From positions 1 to 64,000 of the forward strand of contig CAZAEH010000004.1 in NCBI GenBank assembly GCA_964484255.1: DNA of 64,000 bases, given 5' to 3'. A model generated the notes under the pieces. The model was not told the origin of the DNA. It did not search any database and saw nothing but the letters and a program-made list of their open reading frames with translations. The DNA is from UBA6215 sp964484255. GTDB taxonomy: Bacteria > Omnitrophota > Gorgyraeia > Pluralincolimonadales > Pluralincolimonadaceae. Of the stretch, positions 34,826 to 43,953 are shown one piece after another (position 1 is the stretch's first letter; each line of letters opens with the position of its first letter). The translations under genes were made by a program, and so were the position numbers.

Positions 34826-36270
34826 CAAATCCGCGGGCTCCGCTTGTGCCAGTCTGTACTGCTTTCATAAGCATGCGCCATCCTGAAAAGTTTCCCTTCC
34901 TCAAAGAAACCGCCTATCAGCTGCATGCCGATGGGCAGGCCGCTTCCGGTAAAACCGCACGGCAGCGACAGCGCCGGGACACCGGCAAGGTTAACGGATA
35001 TCGTGAATATATCCGAAAGGTACATCGACAACGGGTCAGCCGACCTCTCCCCTAACTTAAAGGCCGGGGTCGGGGACGTGGGGGTCAGTATGCAATCGAA
35101 ACCGGCATTAAATACTTTCTCGAAATCCTCCTTTATGAGCCTGCGGACCTTCTGCGCTTTAAGATAATAAGCATCGTAATATCCGCTGGAAAGAACGTAA
35201 GTACCCAGTATTATCCTTCGCTTGGCTTCTGCGCCGAAACCTTCGCCGCGGGTCCTCTCGTACATGTCCAGAACGTTCACGGGGTCCTTGCAACGGTATC
35301 CGTATTGCACCCCGTCGAAACGTGCAAGGTTCGAAGATGCCTCGGCCGTGGCCAGTATATAGTATACCGAGACCGCATATTCGGTATGGGGAAGGGATAC
35401 CTCCGATACACAGGCGCCTTTTCCCTTAAAGATCTCTATGGCTTTTTTTATCGCTGAATCCACTTCGCTGTCGAGGCCTCCGACAAAATATTCTTTGGGT
35501 ATACCTATCTTTGCGCCTTTTATCTTGCAATCCATGAAAGAAACATAATCCGGTACTGGGACATTTACCGAAGTGGAATCTTTAGGGTCGTAACCGGCTA
35601 TGACACTAAGCATCAGGGCGGCATCATGCACGTCTTTTGCCAAAGGGCCTATTTGGTCAAGGCTTGAGGCAAAAGCTATCAAGCCGTAACGGGATACCCT
35701 GCCGTAAGTGGGCTTCATTCCCACGACACCGCATAATGCGGCCGGCTGTCTTATGGAACCTCCTGTATCCGAGCCCAGCGCCACTATTGCCTCATCCGCA
35801 GCTACCACGGCAGCGGAACCTCCGCTAGAACCTCCGGGTATCCTGGAAGTATCCCAAGGGTTTAAAGTAGGGAAATAAGCGGAGTTCTCGCAAGAGGAAC
35901 CGAACGCGAATTCATCCATATTGGCCCTGCCGAATATAACCGCCCCTTCGGACTTGAGCTTCTCTATTACGGTAGCGTTGTAAGGCGGTTTAAAACCATC
36001 CAGGATCTTTGAAGCGCATGTGGTAAGTTCGCCTTCTATGCAAATATTGTCTTTTATCGCTACAGGAACACCCCTGAGCCTTCCCGATGCGGGCAGGCGA
36101 GACACCTGGCCTATTGCGGCATCCCTGTCAAGGCGTATATAACCTTTTATCTTGGCGTCCACGGACTGCGAACGTGAATAGACCGAGTCTATTATCTCTT
36201 CCGGTCTTACGGATTTCTTATCCAGAAGGTCAAGCAGTTCACGAGCGGTAAAGGAGTAGAGATTTTCCAT
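34825..36270 (-). CDS. gatA: Aspartyl/glutamyl-tRNA amidotransferase subunit A
   Basis: GatA is the glutaminase of the complex, releasing ammonia from Gln. The 481-residue amidase-signature protein has the catalytic Ser-cisSer-Lys triad: Lys in VPVAIKDNICIEG (about residue 73) and the serines in RIPGGSSGGSAAVVA and GSDTGGSIRQPAALCG. Length is normal. It starts 9 bp after gatC and its stop overlaps the gatB start, giving the operon order C-A-B. Confidence 0.97.
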   Translation of the reverse strand: MENLYSFTARELLDLLDKKSVRPEEIIDSVYSRSQSVDAKIKGYIRLDRDAAIGQVSRLPASGRLRGVPVAIKDNICIEGELTTCASKILDGFKPPYNATVIEKLKSEGAVIFGRANMDEFAFGSSCENSAYFPTLNPWDTSRIPGGSSGGSAAVVAADEAIVALGSDTGGSIRQPAALCGVVGMKPTYGRVSRYGLIAFASSLDQIGPLAKDVHDAALMLSVIAGYDPKDSTSVNVPVPDYVSFMDCKIKGAKIGIPKEYFVGGLDSEVDSAIKKAIEIFKGKGACVSEVSLPHTEYAVSVYYILATAEASSNLARFDGVQYGYRCKDPVNVLDMYERTRGEGFGAEAKRRIILGTYVLSSGYYDAYYLKAQKVRRLIKEDFEKVFNAGFDCILTPTSPTPAFKLGERSADPLSMYLSDIFTISVNLAGVPALSLPCGFTGSGLPIGMQLIGGFFEEGKLFRMAHAYESSTDWHKRSPRI

Positions 36271-36279
36271 GTATGCCAG

Positions 36280-36576
36280 TTATTCTTCTATTATCCTGGG
36301 GACTTTAAAGAAATCGCCCTTCTTCTGCGGGGCATTCGCAAGAACGGCTTCACTTGAGGCCGATCCGCGCGCCTCGTCCTCCCTGAAAGGATTTGAGGCA
36401 ACGTGGGGATGGCTCATCGGCACCACATCCTTGGCTACATCGAGGCGTTCGTTGAGCTTATCGACATAACCGAGTATCCCGTCAAGCTGGCGAGCAAAGA
36501 GGGAAACCTCTTCGTCGGTAAGCTTGAGCCGCGCAAGCCGCGCAACGTACTTTATCTTATCTTCTTTTATGCTCAT
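36280..36576 (-). CDS. gatC: Aspartyl/glutamyl-tRNA amidotransferase subunit C
   Basis: GatC is a 98-residue belt-like subunit that stabilises GatA-GatB. The protein has the family pattern YVARLARLKLTDEEVSLFAR, QLDGILGYVDKLNERLDV and the central MSHPHVASNPFREDEAR. It begins the gatCAB operon; a candidate promoter is at 36590-36616. Length is normal. Confidence 0.95.
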   Translation of the reverse strand: MSIKEDKIKYVARLARLKLTDEEVSLFARQLDGILGYVDKLNERLDVAKDVVPMSHPHVASNPFREDEARGSASSEAVLANAPQKKGDFFKVPRIIEE

Positions 36577-36589
36577 CTCTTTTAATTAA

Positions 36590-36616
36590 ATTATCACAAG
36601 TGACCGGCAAAGTCAA
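36590..36616 (-). promoter_or_regulatory. Candidate promoter of gatCAB
   Basis: On the minus strand: TTGACT at 36616-36611, a 15-bp spacer and GATAAT at 36595-36590, preceded by TGT (extended -10 pattern TGN). An alternative -10 two bases on gives 17 bp but a poorer hexamer. It sits in the 41-bp gap between rsmA stop and gatC ATG, a single position where this long gene run could restart. Confidence 0.45.
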
Positions 36617-36617
36617 T

Positions 36618-37463
36618 CTACGGCCAGATAGCATCCGCTATGGCCGCGAATTGCGCTAGCGAAAGCCGTTCTGCGCGGATACCGGGGTCTATTCCCAAGC
36701 GCAGGAGCAATGCCGATAACGCCGGTTTATCAAGGTTTATGGCTTCGCTAGACAGCAATGAGTTCAGTAACGTCTTCCTCCTTTGGCCAAACCCGGCCTT
36801 TACAACGGCGAAGAACCTGTTTTCGTCGTTAACCTTTACCGAAGGTCTGGGAAGTAGGCCAAGCTCAAGGAAAGAGGAATCGACCTCGGGCTGCGGATAG
36901 AAAGAGTGCCTGTTTATCTCAAGAAGGATACGCGGCTTGGCGTAAAACTGCGCGTATACGGAAAGCGAACCGTAGTCCTTGCCTCCGGGACCGGCACATA
37001 TCCTTGCGGCAACCTCTTTTTGCACCATGACAAACACCGTCTCGAAATTGTTCCGGTTCTCAATAAGCCGCTCGATTATCGGTGTAGTTATATAATACGG
37101 AAGGTTGCCGATCGCTTTGACCCTGGATGGCGCCTCGACCAATACGGATCCAAGGTCCAATTCCAGGAAATCATCGCAGACCGTCCTGACATTTCCGAAA
37201 CCCTTGAGCATATCGTTCAGGGCCAGGCAGACGCCCCTGTCCTTCTCTATTGCGATGATATGCTTTACTTCGCGGGCCAGCCTGCACGTAAGAGCTCCCA
37301 GACCGGCTCCTATCTCCATTACCCAATCAAAATTCTTAAAACCGCAGACAGTTATTATGTCCTCGACAACATCGCGATCCACAAGGAAGTTCTGTCCGAG
37401 AAACTTCTTGGGGGTTATGTCGTATTTTTTAAGGGTCGACTTCAGCTCCGGCAGGTCCAGCAT
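36618..37463 (-). CDS. rsmA: 16S rRNA dimethyladenosine methyltransferase RsmA (KsgA)
   Basis: RsmA dimethylates two adjacent adenosines (A1518, A1519 in E. coli numbering) near the 3' end of 16S rRNA during late 30S assembly. The 281-residue protein has KKFLGQNFLVDRDV, the SAM-binding motif VMEIGAGLGALT, the catalytic IGNLPYYITTPIIERL and FVMVQKEVAARI. The C-terminal domain ends in a normal fashion. The start overlaps the pdxA stop as TAATG, so it is translationally coupled to pdxA, a common genomic pair. Confidence 0.97.
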   Translation of the reverse strand: MLDLPELKSTLKKYDITPKKFLGQNFLVDRDVVEDIITVCGFKNFDWVMEIGAGLGALTCRLAREVKHIIAIEKDRGVCLALNDMLKGFGNVRTVCDDFLELDLGSVLVEAPSRVKAIGNLPYYITTPIIERLIENRNNFETVFVMVQKEVAARICAGPGGKDYGSLSVYAQFYAKPRILLEINRHSFYPQPEVDSSFLELGLLPRPSVKVNDENRFFAVVKAGFGQRRKTLLNSLLSSEAINLDKPALSALLLRLGIDPGIRAERLSLAQFAAIADAIWP

Positions 37464-38455
37464 TACCGATGCCTCTTCGATAGGAACATGGCAACGGCCG
37501 CTTTTATCGATTCTTCCATTGGACCCGCATCTGCGATACCCTTACCTGCTATATCAAAAGCTGTGCCATGCCCGGGGGAAGTCCTGGGGAACGGAAGCCC
37601 AAGGGTCACATTTATGCTTTCATCACGCGCTATCATCTTGAGCGGCGTAAGACCCTGGTCGTGGTACATCGCAACTATGCAATCAAGCTTTCCGCGATAA
37701 GCGGAATAGAAAAGGGCTTCCGATGAAACAGGGCCTACTACTCCGGGAAATCTTCTTTTCGCGGCCCGAACAGCCGGGGCTATGATATCTATCTCCTCCC
37801 TTCCTATCCGTCCGCCTTCCCCTCCATGTGGATTGAGGCTGGCCACCCCTATCCTGGGATATGGAATGCCGAAGATGACTTTCATAGCGTCGTAACTCAA
37901 TTCTATGCAGTCGAGTATGTCTTTTTTCCTGATACCGGAGGGAACGTCTTTCAGCGGGATATGTCTCGTTACAAGGCTAACCCTTAAAGGACCGCCTGCC
38001 AGCATCATCGCAAACTTGCCAACACTGAACCTGCGGGCTATATACTCGGTATGGCCGGAAAATTTTATACCCGAAAGGCAGACCGCTTCCTTGCTAAGCG
38101 GGGCATTCACCAGGCAATCCGCCTCGCCGCATTCTATCATATCGAGAGCGCGATCGAGGTAAGCCAGGGAGGCCCTGCCGGAGAGTCTGGACGGCTTGCC
38201 CATTTTAACCGATGAGGCGCCAACCATATTCATGCCCACGAATTTTATCCCGGAGCGAACAAGTGCGGAAGCGCCTGAAACCGCTGAAATGACGGGAAAA
38301 TCCCCTACAATAATAAAATCGGCAAGCCCTCGCAACCTCCGGCTTGCCACCGCTTTCAGAGTCACTTCCGGCCCGACGCCGAACGGGTCGCCTGTCGTTA
38401 TGACGACTCTCGGACGGCCGCGGGGTCTTTTTTTACTTGATCTGTATGAAGGCAT
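37463..38455 (-). CDS. pdxA: 4-hydroxythreonine-4-phosphate dehydrogenase
   Basis: PdxA oxidises 4-phosphohydroxythreonine in the DXP-dependent pyridoxal phosphate pathway. The 330-residue protein has RVVITTGDPFGVGPEVTLKA, the metal-binding histidine in SGHTEYIAR and the region VAMYHDQGLTPLKM, and TLGLPFPRTSPGHGTAFDIAG near the end. Its 5' end overlaps the SurA-like gene by 23 bp; no later start codon fits. pdxA next to rsmA and a surA-type gene mirrors the surA-pdxA-ksgA cluster of E. coli. Confidence 0.96.
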   Translation of the reverse strand: MPSYRSSKKRPRGRPRVVITTGDPFGVGPEVTLKAVASRRLRGLADFIIVGDFPVISAVSGASALVRSGIKFVGMNMVGASSVKMGKPSRLSGRASLAYLDRALDMIECGEADCLVNAPLSKEAVCLSGIKFSGHTEYIARRFSVGKFAMMLAGGPLRVSLVTRHIPLKDVPSGIRKKDILDCIELSYDAMKVIFGIPYPRIGVASLNPHGGEGGRIGREEIDIIAPAVRAAKRRFPGVVGPVSSEALFYSAYRGKLDCIVAMYHDQGLTPLKMIARDESINVTLGLPFPRTSPGHGTAFDIAGKGIADAGPMEESIKAAVAMFLSKRHR

Positions 38456-39398
38456 CTCGTTTTAATTTCGCCATCCATTCCTCATAGCGTTTCTGGGCCT
38501 TCTGCCTGTAAATGGTGTTCTCTATGTCGTCACGCGCTTCGGCCATTGAAAGAGGCTTGCTCTGTCTCTTCTCCTCGACCTTGAATATGAAATACCCCGT
38601 GTCAGTCTTGAGCGGAGCGGATACCTCGCCTTCTTTCAGGCTGAATATGACATTATCAAAATCCTCTCGCATCTGCCCTTTCTCGACAAAACCAAAATCC
38701 CCCCCCTCTTCCGACCTGATACCCTGCGAATAGAGCTTTGCGAGTTCTCCGAAATCCCTTCCCTCCTTTATAAGACGCATTATGTCGTCCGCCTTCTGTT
38801 TTGTCAGGGCCTCGCTCTCTTTCCCTTCGTAACGCAGCATTATGGTCCTTATATGCACCGCTTCAGGCGATATAAGCTCCTGAGAATGTTCCTTGTAATA
38901 TTGTTCGATCTCGAAAGGCGTGACTACTACCTTGTCTTTTACTTCATGGGAAACCAACCTTCCCATCATTATATTGTCTTTATAACGTTTCTTGAGCACT
39001 TCCGTGGAGAGGCCGGCTTTTTGGACCTCGGAATAAAAGACCTCTTCGGATGGGAACTTGGACTTTACTTCCTTGAAACGATCCTCTATCTCCGATTCGT
39101 CGACTATTACCCCGCGCCTTTTGGCCTCTTGAAGGATCAGTTTATCCTCTATCATCTGGTTGAGGTATTCTTTCCTGGCTTCTTCCGTTTTGGCTTTAAG
39201 TTCATTGCCGGAATATTCCTTCTGGAGGTCTGATATTATCTGGTTTAGGCCGACACTAAGGTCTTCCTCGGTTATTACGTCATCGTTTACCACCACTAAT
39301 ATCTTGTTATCCGCGTCCGCCGGCTGGACAAGGACCCCGGAAAGGACCGTTAATAAGAAAAGTACGGCACAAATAAATGCCGCGTTGCAGCGCATCAT
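38433..39398 (-). CDS. SurA-like periplasmic peptidyl-prolyl isomerase/chaperone
   Basis: The 321-residue protein has a signal peptide (AFICAVLFLLTVLSGVLVQPADA) and a SurA N-terminal chaperone part (about 30-160; VVNDDVITEEDLSVGL, NQMIEDKLILQEAKRRGVIV). One parvulin domain follows (about 185-275; VHIRTIMLRYEGK, FGELAKLYSQGIRSEEGGD, LKTDTGYFIFKVEEK), then a C-terminal helix. E. coli SurA has two parvulin domains, so this is a one-domain form. It precedes pdxA and rsmA as surA does in E. coli, which suggests a role in outer-membrane protein folding. Confidence 0.88.
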   Translation of the reverse strand: MMRCNAAFICAVLFLLTVLSGVLVQPADADNKILVVVNDDVITEEDLSVGLNQIISDLQKEYSGNELKAKTEEARKEYLNQMIEDKLILQEAKRRGVIVDESEIEDRFKEVKSKFPSEEVFYSEVQKAGLSTEVLKKRYKDNIMMGRLVSHEVKDKVVVTPFEIEQYYKEHSQELISPEAVHIRTIMLRYEGKESEALTKQKADDIMRLIKEGRDFGELAKLYSQGIRSEEGGDFGFVEKGQMREDFDNVIFSLKEGEVSAPLKTDTGYFIFKVEEKRQSKPLSMAEARDDIENTIYRQKAQKRYEEWMAKLKRDAFIQIK

Positions 39399-40240
39399 TG
39401 CACACTCCCTTCGAGGAGTTTCTCGTTTATCCTGATATGAGCCTTTGACCTCAGGTTCTTTATAAGCTCTTCCATGCCGGTCTGCTGCGCCTGGTCCATA
39501 AGTTCTTTCTTTATTGCATCCCTTACCTCGGAGAGGTCAACAGCGCGCGGCTCTACCTTTTCGGTCAACCTTATTATGTGGTACCCGAATTTGGTCCTGA
39601 TGATATCGCTGGTCTGCCCTACATCCAGTTTAAGGCATACTTCTTCTATCTGCGGCATAAGTTGGCCTTTAACGAAATAACCTATATCGCCGCCCCTGTC
39701 TTTCGAAGGGTCTTTCGAATATTCCCTGGCAAGCTGCGCAAAATCAGCGCCTTCATTGAGCTTCTTCTGGACTTCCCTGGCTTCCTCTTCGGTATCGACC
39801 ATTATGTGGCTCGCGCGCATCTTGAGCGGCGTCACAAAATCATCCTTATGCTCCTGGTAAAATTCCTCTATCTTCTCCTCGCTTACCGCCGTCTTCTTGC
39901 TCTCGTTCTCAAGCAGCTTGGCAACTATTATCTTGCTCCTGGCCTCTTCAATAAGCTCCTTGACATCCTTGTCCCTGTTCAGCCCCCTCTTAAGGGCCTC
40001 CCTGTAAAGGAGCTGCTCGTTGATCATGTCCTCAAGAAAATCCTTTTTCCTCTGGCTCGCTATTGCTTTATAATATGCAGGCATCTTGGACAGCCTTGAA
40101 TCGAAATCTTTCACGGTTATGGCTTTCCCGTTGACTTTCGCGAGCACACGGGATTTCCCGTCCCCGCAACCGGAACATAAAGCGGCGGATACGGTTATAA
40201 TAACGGAAAACAGTATTATTATTCTAGGTGTATTAGGCAT
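39395..40240 (-). CDS. Parvulin-type foldase lipoprotein
   Basis: The 281-residue protein begins with a lipoprotein signal whose lipobox is LCSGC (about residues 21-25), so it is likely lipid-anchored in the periplasm. The N-terminal SurA-like part follows (VNGKAITVKDFDSRLSKMP). Next is a parvulin domain (about 140-235; KMRASHIMVDTEEEAREVQK, FAQLAREYSKDPSKDRGGDI, GYHIIRLTEKVEPRAV). It overlaps the SurA-like gene downstream by 4 bp, giving a two-chaperone unit. Resembles PrsA in domain order; the exact client proteins are unknown. Confidence 0.87.
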   Translation of the reverse strand: MPNTPRIIILFSVIITVSAALCSGCGDGKSRVLAKVNGKAITVKDFDSRLSKMPAYYKAIASQRKKDFLEDMINEQLLYREALKRGLNRDKDVKELIEEARSKIIVAKLLENESKKTAVSEEKIEEFYQEHKDDFVTPLKMRASHIMVDTEEEAREVQKKLNEGADFAQLAREYSKDPSKDRGGDIGYFVKGQLMPQIEEVCLKLDVGQTSDIIRTKFGYHIIRLTEKVEPRAVDLSEVRDAIKKELMDQAQQTGMEELIKNLRSKAHIRINEKLLEGSVQ

Positions 40241-40292
40241 AATTTTATTTGCGGTAAGTTACTGTATTATATACTACCATACCGGCTTGCCG

Positions 40293-42212
40293 TTAAGCAA
40301 GACCTTTCGGGCTTTTCTTGAGCCCGGCTATCGTGCTGCGCAACAGCCTGCAGTACAGGTCAAAACCTATGGCTTGTATAAAGCCGTGCTGCTCTGTACC
40401 CAAGAGGTTCCCCGCACCGCGCAACTCCAGGTCCTCCATGGCTATCTTGAACCCTGAACCGAGTTCCGTATGCTCTTCGATCGCTTTAAGCCTCGCCTCG
40501 GCATCCTTTGGCAGCTGCCAGCCTCTGGGATACAGGAAATACGAATAGGCCTGCACGGTATATCTGCCCACCCTGCCCCTAAGCTGATACAGGTCCGCGA
40601 GACCGAACATATCGGCACGGTTAACGAATATAGTGTTCGCATTCGGTATATCTATGCCCGACTGGACTATAGCGGTAGAGACAAGTACGTCTATCTTGCC
40701 CTTGATAAAAGCAACCATTATACTCTCCAGCTCATGCGCGGGCATCTGCCCATGTGCCTCTTCCACCCTGGCGGAAGGGACCATTTCCTTGAGCCTTGTC
40801 GCCAGTTTGTTCAACCCCTGTATCCTGTTATTGACAAAGAAAACCTGCCCGGAGCGTTTCAGTTCGCGTTCTATCCCCGATTTTATTATCCTTTCGTCGA
40901 ATTCCGCAACTTTCGTCGCAACGGGTATCCTGTTCTTGGGAGGAGTATCGATGACCGACATGTCTTTTATTCCCATAAGCGACATATAAAGGGTCCTGGG
41001 TATAGGGGTGGCCGTAAGGGTAAGGACATCGACAAGCAACCGCATCCTTTTAAGCCGTTCCTTGTGCCTGACACCGAAACGCTGTTCCTCATCTATTACC
41101 ACGAGGCCCAGGTCCTTGAACCTGATATCGTGCGAAAGGAGCCTATGGGTACCTATTATAATGTCAACGGAACCGTCCCTGACCCCTTCTACTATCTTCT
41201 TCTGTTCCAATTTGCTTCTGAAACGCGAGAGCATCTCGACGTTAACCGGATAACCTTTGACCCTCTCGCTGAAGGTGGAATAGTGCTGCTCTGCAAGGAT
41301 GGTCGTCGGAACGAGCATCGCTACTTGCTTATTGTCCATTACCGCCTTGAAAGCGGCCCGGAGCGCCACTTCCGTCTTGCCGTAGCCGACATCGCCGCAG
41401 ACAAGCCTGTCCATGGGCTTCGGTTTCTCCATATCCGCCTTTATTTCTGATGACGCCTTCGCCTGCGCCGGGGTATCATCAAAAGGAAACGATTTTTCCA
41501 GTTCAGCCTGCCAATCCGTATCTTTCGAGAAAGCATGACCTTTAAGGGATTCCCTCTTGGCCTGTATCTCCACATATTCAAGCGCAAGCGAATAGATGCC
41601 CTTTTGGGCGCGGGCTTTCGCAAGGGCCCAGGTCCTGGAACCGAGCCTATATAATTTAGGGGGACGGCCTTCGAACCCCACATATCTCTGGACAAGGTTC
41701 ATGTCGTCCATGGGCACATAGAGCTTGGCGCCTTCGGCATACTCGACTACCATGTAGTCCACCGGGCCTTTTGGCTCCTTTACCCTTTCAATGCCGTTGT
41801 ACTTGCCTATGCCATGTTTGACGTGGACAACGAAATCTCCGGGAGATATATCTATGAAATTGCTTATAGGAAGGTCCTCGGTCATCTCGCCGACGGACCT
41901 GTGAGCCCTGATCTTGCGCGGTATCACGCCTTTGACCGGAAGCACCATGGCCATCTGGTGGTCGAGGAAAGACGAGCCGGTGGCTATATCGAAAGACCTG
42001 ATTCGGGTGAGCCTGTCATCGTCGAATTCAATACGGATAGGCTCGTCAAAACCCATAGGGAAGATATCCAGTATTCCGCCTCGCTGGGCAAAATCCCCTT
42101 CTTCCTCTACGATCGGTTGGCGCCTGTAGCCGGCATCGACAAGCCGCCTGTGGACGTTCTCAAGCGACAATTCCTCGTTTTTGTATAATTTGATGGATTC
42201 GAACATAGGCAC
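40293..42212 (-). CDS. mfd: Reduced transcription-repair coupling factor (mini-Mfd)
   Basis: Mfd removes stalled RNA polymerase and recruits UvrA. This protein is 639 residues; the usual length is about 1100-1150. It begins near the region that in E. coli Mfd precedes domain 2 (VEEEGDFAQRGGILDIFPMG at about 35-54), then jumps after about 110 residues to the RNA-polymerase-interacting domain (ISPGDFVVHVKHGIGKYNGI, about 125-145). It continues with the full SF2 translocase (CGDVGYGKTEVALRAAFKAV; VVIDEEQRFGVRHKER; LTATPIPRTLYMS) and stops at about the point where the C-terminal autoinhibitory domain 7 would begin. So domain 1a (mostly), domain 1b, domain 3 and domain 7 are missing. GTG 42212 has AGGCGG 7 nt upstream and lies 13 bp after argS, so a clean short gene is likely. 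Confidence 0.85.
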   Translation of the reverse strand: MPMFESIKLYKNEELSLENVHRRLVDAGYRRQPIVEEEGDFAQRGGILDIFPMGFDEPIRIEFDDDRLTRIRSFDIATGSSFLDHQMAMVLPVKGVIPRKIRAHRSVGEMTEDLPISNFIDISPGDFVVHVKHGIGKYNGIERVKEPKGPVDYMVVEYAEGAKLYVPMDDMNLVQRYVGFEGRPPKLYRLGSRTWALAKARAQKGIYSLALEYVEIQAKRESLKGHAFSKDTDWQAELEKSFPFDDTPAQAKASSEIKADMEKPKPMDRLVCGDVGYGKTEVALRAAFKAVMDNKQVAMLVPTTILAEQHYSTFSERVKGYPVNVEMLSRFRSKLEQKKIVEGVRDGSVDIIIGTHRLLSHDIRFKDLGLVVIDEEQRFGVRHKERLKRMRLLVDVLTLTATPIPRTLYMSLMGIKDMSVIDTPPKNRIPVATKVAEFDERIIKSGIERELKRSGQVFFVNNRIQGLNKLATRLKEMVPSARVEEAHGQMPAHELESIMVAFIKGKIDVLVSTAIVQSGIDIPNANTIFVNRADMFGLADLYQLRGRVGRYTVQAYSYFLYPRGWQLPKDAEARLKAIEEHTELGSGFKIAMEDLELRGAGNLLGTEQHGFIQAIGFDLYCRLLRSTIAGLKKSPKGLA

Positions 42213-42225
42213 GGGAACACCGCCT

Positions 42226-43890
42226 TTACATCTTCGCGGGGCAGGATACTCCGAGAAGCGTAAGGCCGTTGGCCAGGACCTGCCTTACGCAGGAAATAAG
42301 ATAAAGCCTTGCTTTGGTAAGCGCGGCATCCTCGGTGATGACCTTATTGGCCTCATAGAATTTATGGAAACACGCCGAGAGCCCCTGCAGGTACGTTATT
42401 ATCCTGTAAGGGTCCTCTTCCTGGGCGCTCAACCTTACGATAGCCGGATATTGCCTCAATTCCCTGAGAAGGTTCAGTTCTTCGGGGGCGGAAAGAAGCC
42501 CGAGATCGGCTTTATCGATCTGTTCTTCGGATACCTTTGCGGCCGCGATTATGCTGGATATCCTGGCATGGGCATACTGCACGTAGAATACGGGGTTCTC
42601 CTGGGTCTGTTTCTTGGCCAGCTCCAGGTCAAAATCAAGATGGGCACTCGCCTTCCTCATCAGGAAAAAGAACCTGGCGGCATCCTTGCCCACGTCGTCA
42701 AGGACCTCGCGCAAAGTTATGTACTCGCCGGCCCTGGTAGACATCTTGACGGGCTGGCCGTTCTTATAAAGAGTGGCAAGCTGTATTATTATTATATTTA
42801 CCGCGGCGGAGGGATAGCCGAGGGCCTGGACCGCGGCCTTTATCCTGTTTATATAGCCGTGGTGGTCTGGTCCCAGTATGTCGATTACCTTCTTGAACCC
42901 GCGCTCAAATTTGTCCTTATGGTAAGCTATATCCGGGGTGACATAGGTGTAGGCGCCGTCGCTCTTTTTTACTACCCTGTCCTTGTCGTCACCGAACATG
43001 GTCGACTTAAACCATAATGCTCCCTCGGATTCGTACAGGAACCCCTTCTTGTCCAGTGCGCTAAGGGTACCTTCTATTTTACCGGAAGCCCCGAGGGCCT
43101 TCTGGCTGAACCAGACATCGAACCCGACCCCGAAATCCAGGAGCTCTTTCTTTATTTCATTGAGCAAATAACCACATCCCCACTCCGAATAGACCTTAAG
43201 ATTTTCCGGGGTCTCGGCCTTATACCTGTCGCCGTATTCCTCGCGGAACCGCCCGGCCATGTCCCTTATATACTCTCCCCTGTAACCGTTCTCCGGGAAC
43301 TCATATTTGTCGCCGATCAACTCCCTGTACCTGGCGTAGATGGAACGGCCCAAGACCGTTATCTGCACGCCCTCGTCGTTTATGTAATATTCGCGCGTCA
43401 CGTCATATCCGTTGGCAGAAAGTATGTTAGAGAGCGAATCGCCGAAAGCCGCCTGCCTGGCATGCGCGACACTCAACGTCCCCGTAGGATTGGCGCTTAC
43501 GAACTCAACCTGCACCTTTATGCCCTTGCCGGCATCCGAGGTCCCGAACTTCGTACCAGCGGCCCTGATCTTCCTTATCACATCGCGCAGTGCCCCTGCG
43601 GAAAGACGCATGTTTATAAACCCGTTCAGCGGCTCGATGCTGTCTATCTCGCCTTTAAGGGCGGACATAGCCAGCGCCGAACTCAGTATCTTAGAGATGT
43701 TCTCCGCAAGGTCCTTCGGGTTCTTCTTAAGGGGCTTGGCCATCCTGAAAGCAATGTTAGTGGCCATATCTCCATGGGAAGGATCTTTAGGGCTTTCGAG
43801 TATAAGCATATCCCTGTCATAAAGACCGGATAAAGAGGCCTCACCTGACAATGCGGAATCTATGAAATCGGTTATCTTTTTCTCAATCAT
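42226..43890 (-). CDS. argS: Arginyl-tRNA synthetase
   Basis: ArgS charges tRNA-Arg with arginine. The 554-residue class I enzyme has the SAM-like N-terminal Add-1 domain (about 1-110) and the HIGH-equivalent SVAHARQAAFGDSLSNIL after FVSANPTGTLSVA. It also has the insert with YGYKVTHVN-type positions replaced by YGYD, and the C-terminal anticodon-binding DALR domain ending LANGLTLLGVSCPAKM. KMSK is degenerate, as is usual (VKMSTRAGEYITL). The C-terminus is complete, which shows that the truncation of the next gene is not due to loss of argS sequence. A hairpin lies in its leader (43912-43941). Confidence 0.96.
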   Translation of the reverse strand: MIEKKITDFIDSALSGEASLSGLYDRDMLILESPKDPSHGDMATNIAFRMAKPLKKNPKDLAENISKILSSALAMSALKGEIDSIEPLNGFINMRLSAGALRDVIRKIRAAGTKFGTSDAGKGIKVQVEFVSANPTGTLSVAHARQAAFGDSLSNILSANGYDVTREYYINDEGVQITVLGRSIYARYRELIGDKYEFPENGYRGEYIRDMAGRFREEYGDRYKAETPENLKVYSEWGCGYLLNEIKKELLDFGVGFDVWFSQKALGASGKIEGTLSALDKKGFLYESEGALWFKSTMFGDDKDRVVKKSDGAYTYVTPDIAYHKDKFERGFKKVIDILGPDHHGYINRIKAAVQALGYPSAAVNIIIIQLATLYKNGQPVKMSTRAGEYITLREVLDDVGKDAARFFFLMRKASAHLDFDLELAKKQTQENPVFYVQYAHARISSIIAAAKVSEEQIDKADLGLLSAPEELNLLRELRQYPAIVRLSAQEEDPYRIITYLQGLSACFHKFYEANKVITEDAALTKARLYLISCVRQVLANGLTLLGVSCPAKM

Positions 43891-43911
43891 ACTTTTTCCC
43901 GCTCAAAATAC

Positions 43912-43941
43912 AATGCCACCCGCAAGAGCGCGGGTGGCATT
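43912..43941 (-). terminator. Perfect 12-bp stem hairpin between rsfS and argS
   Basis: The sequence AATGCCACCCGC is followed by a 6-nt loop and its exact complement. On the minus strand the stem is followed by GTATTTTGAG, a weak U-tract, so it could be a leaky terminator or attenuator for rsfS-to-argS read-through, or a transcript-processing site. The stem is seen directly; function is inferred. Confidence 0.55.
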
Positions 43942-43953
43942 CATATACCTGAT

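Noticed and set aside
40241..40292. TATAAT at 40266-40271 upstream of the foldase lipoprotein gene
   Set aside because: A good -10 hexamer is present, but no -35 box at 16-18 bp; too weak to list as a promoter.
40470..41450. 326-residue plus-strand frame opposite mfd
   Set aside because: Antisense to an obvious SF2 helicase; no motif, no Shine-Dalgarno.
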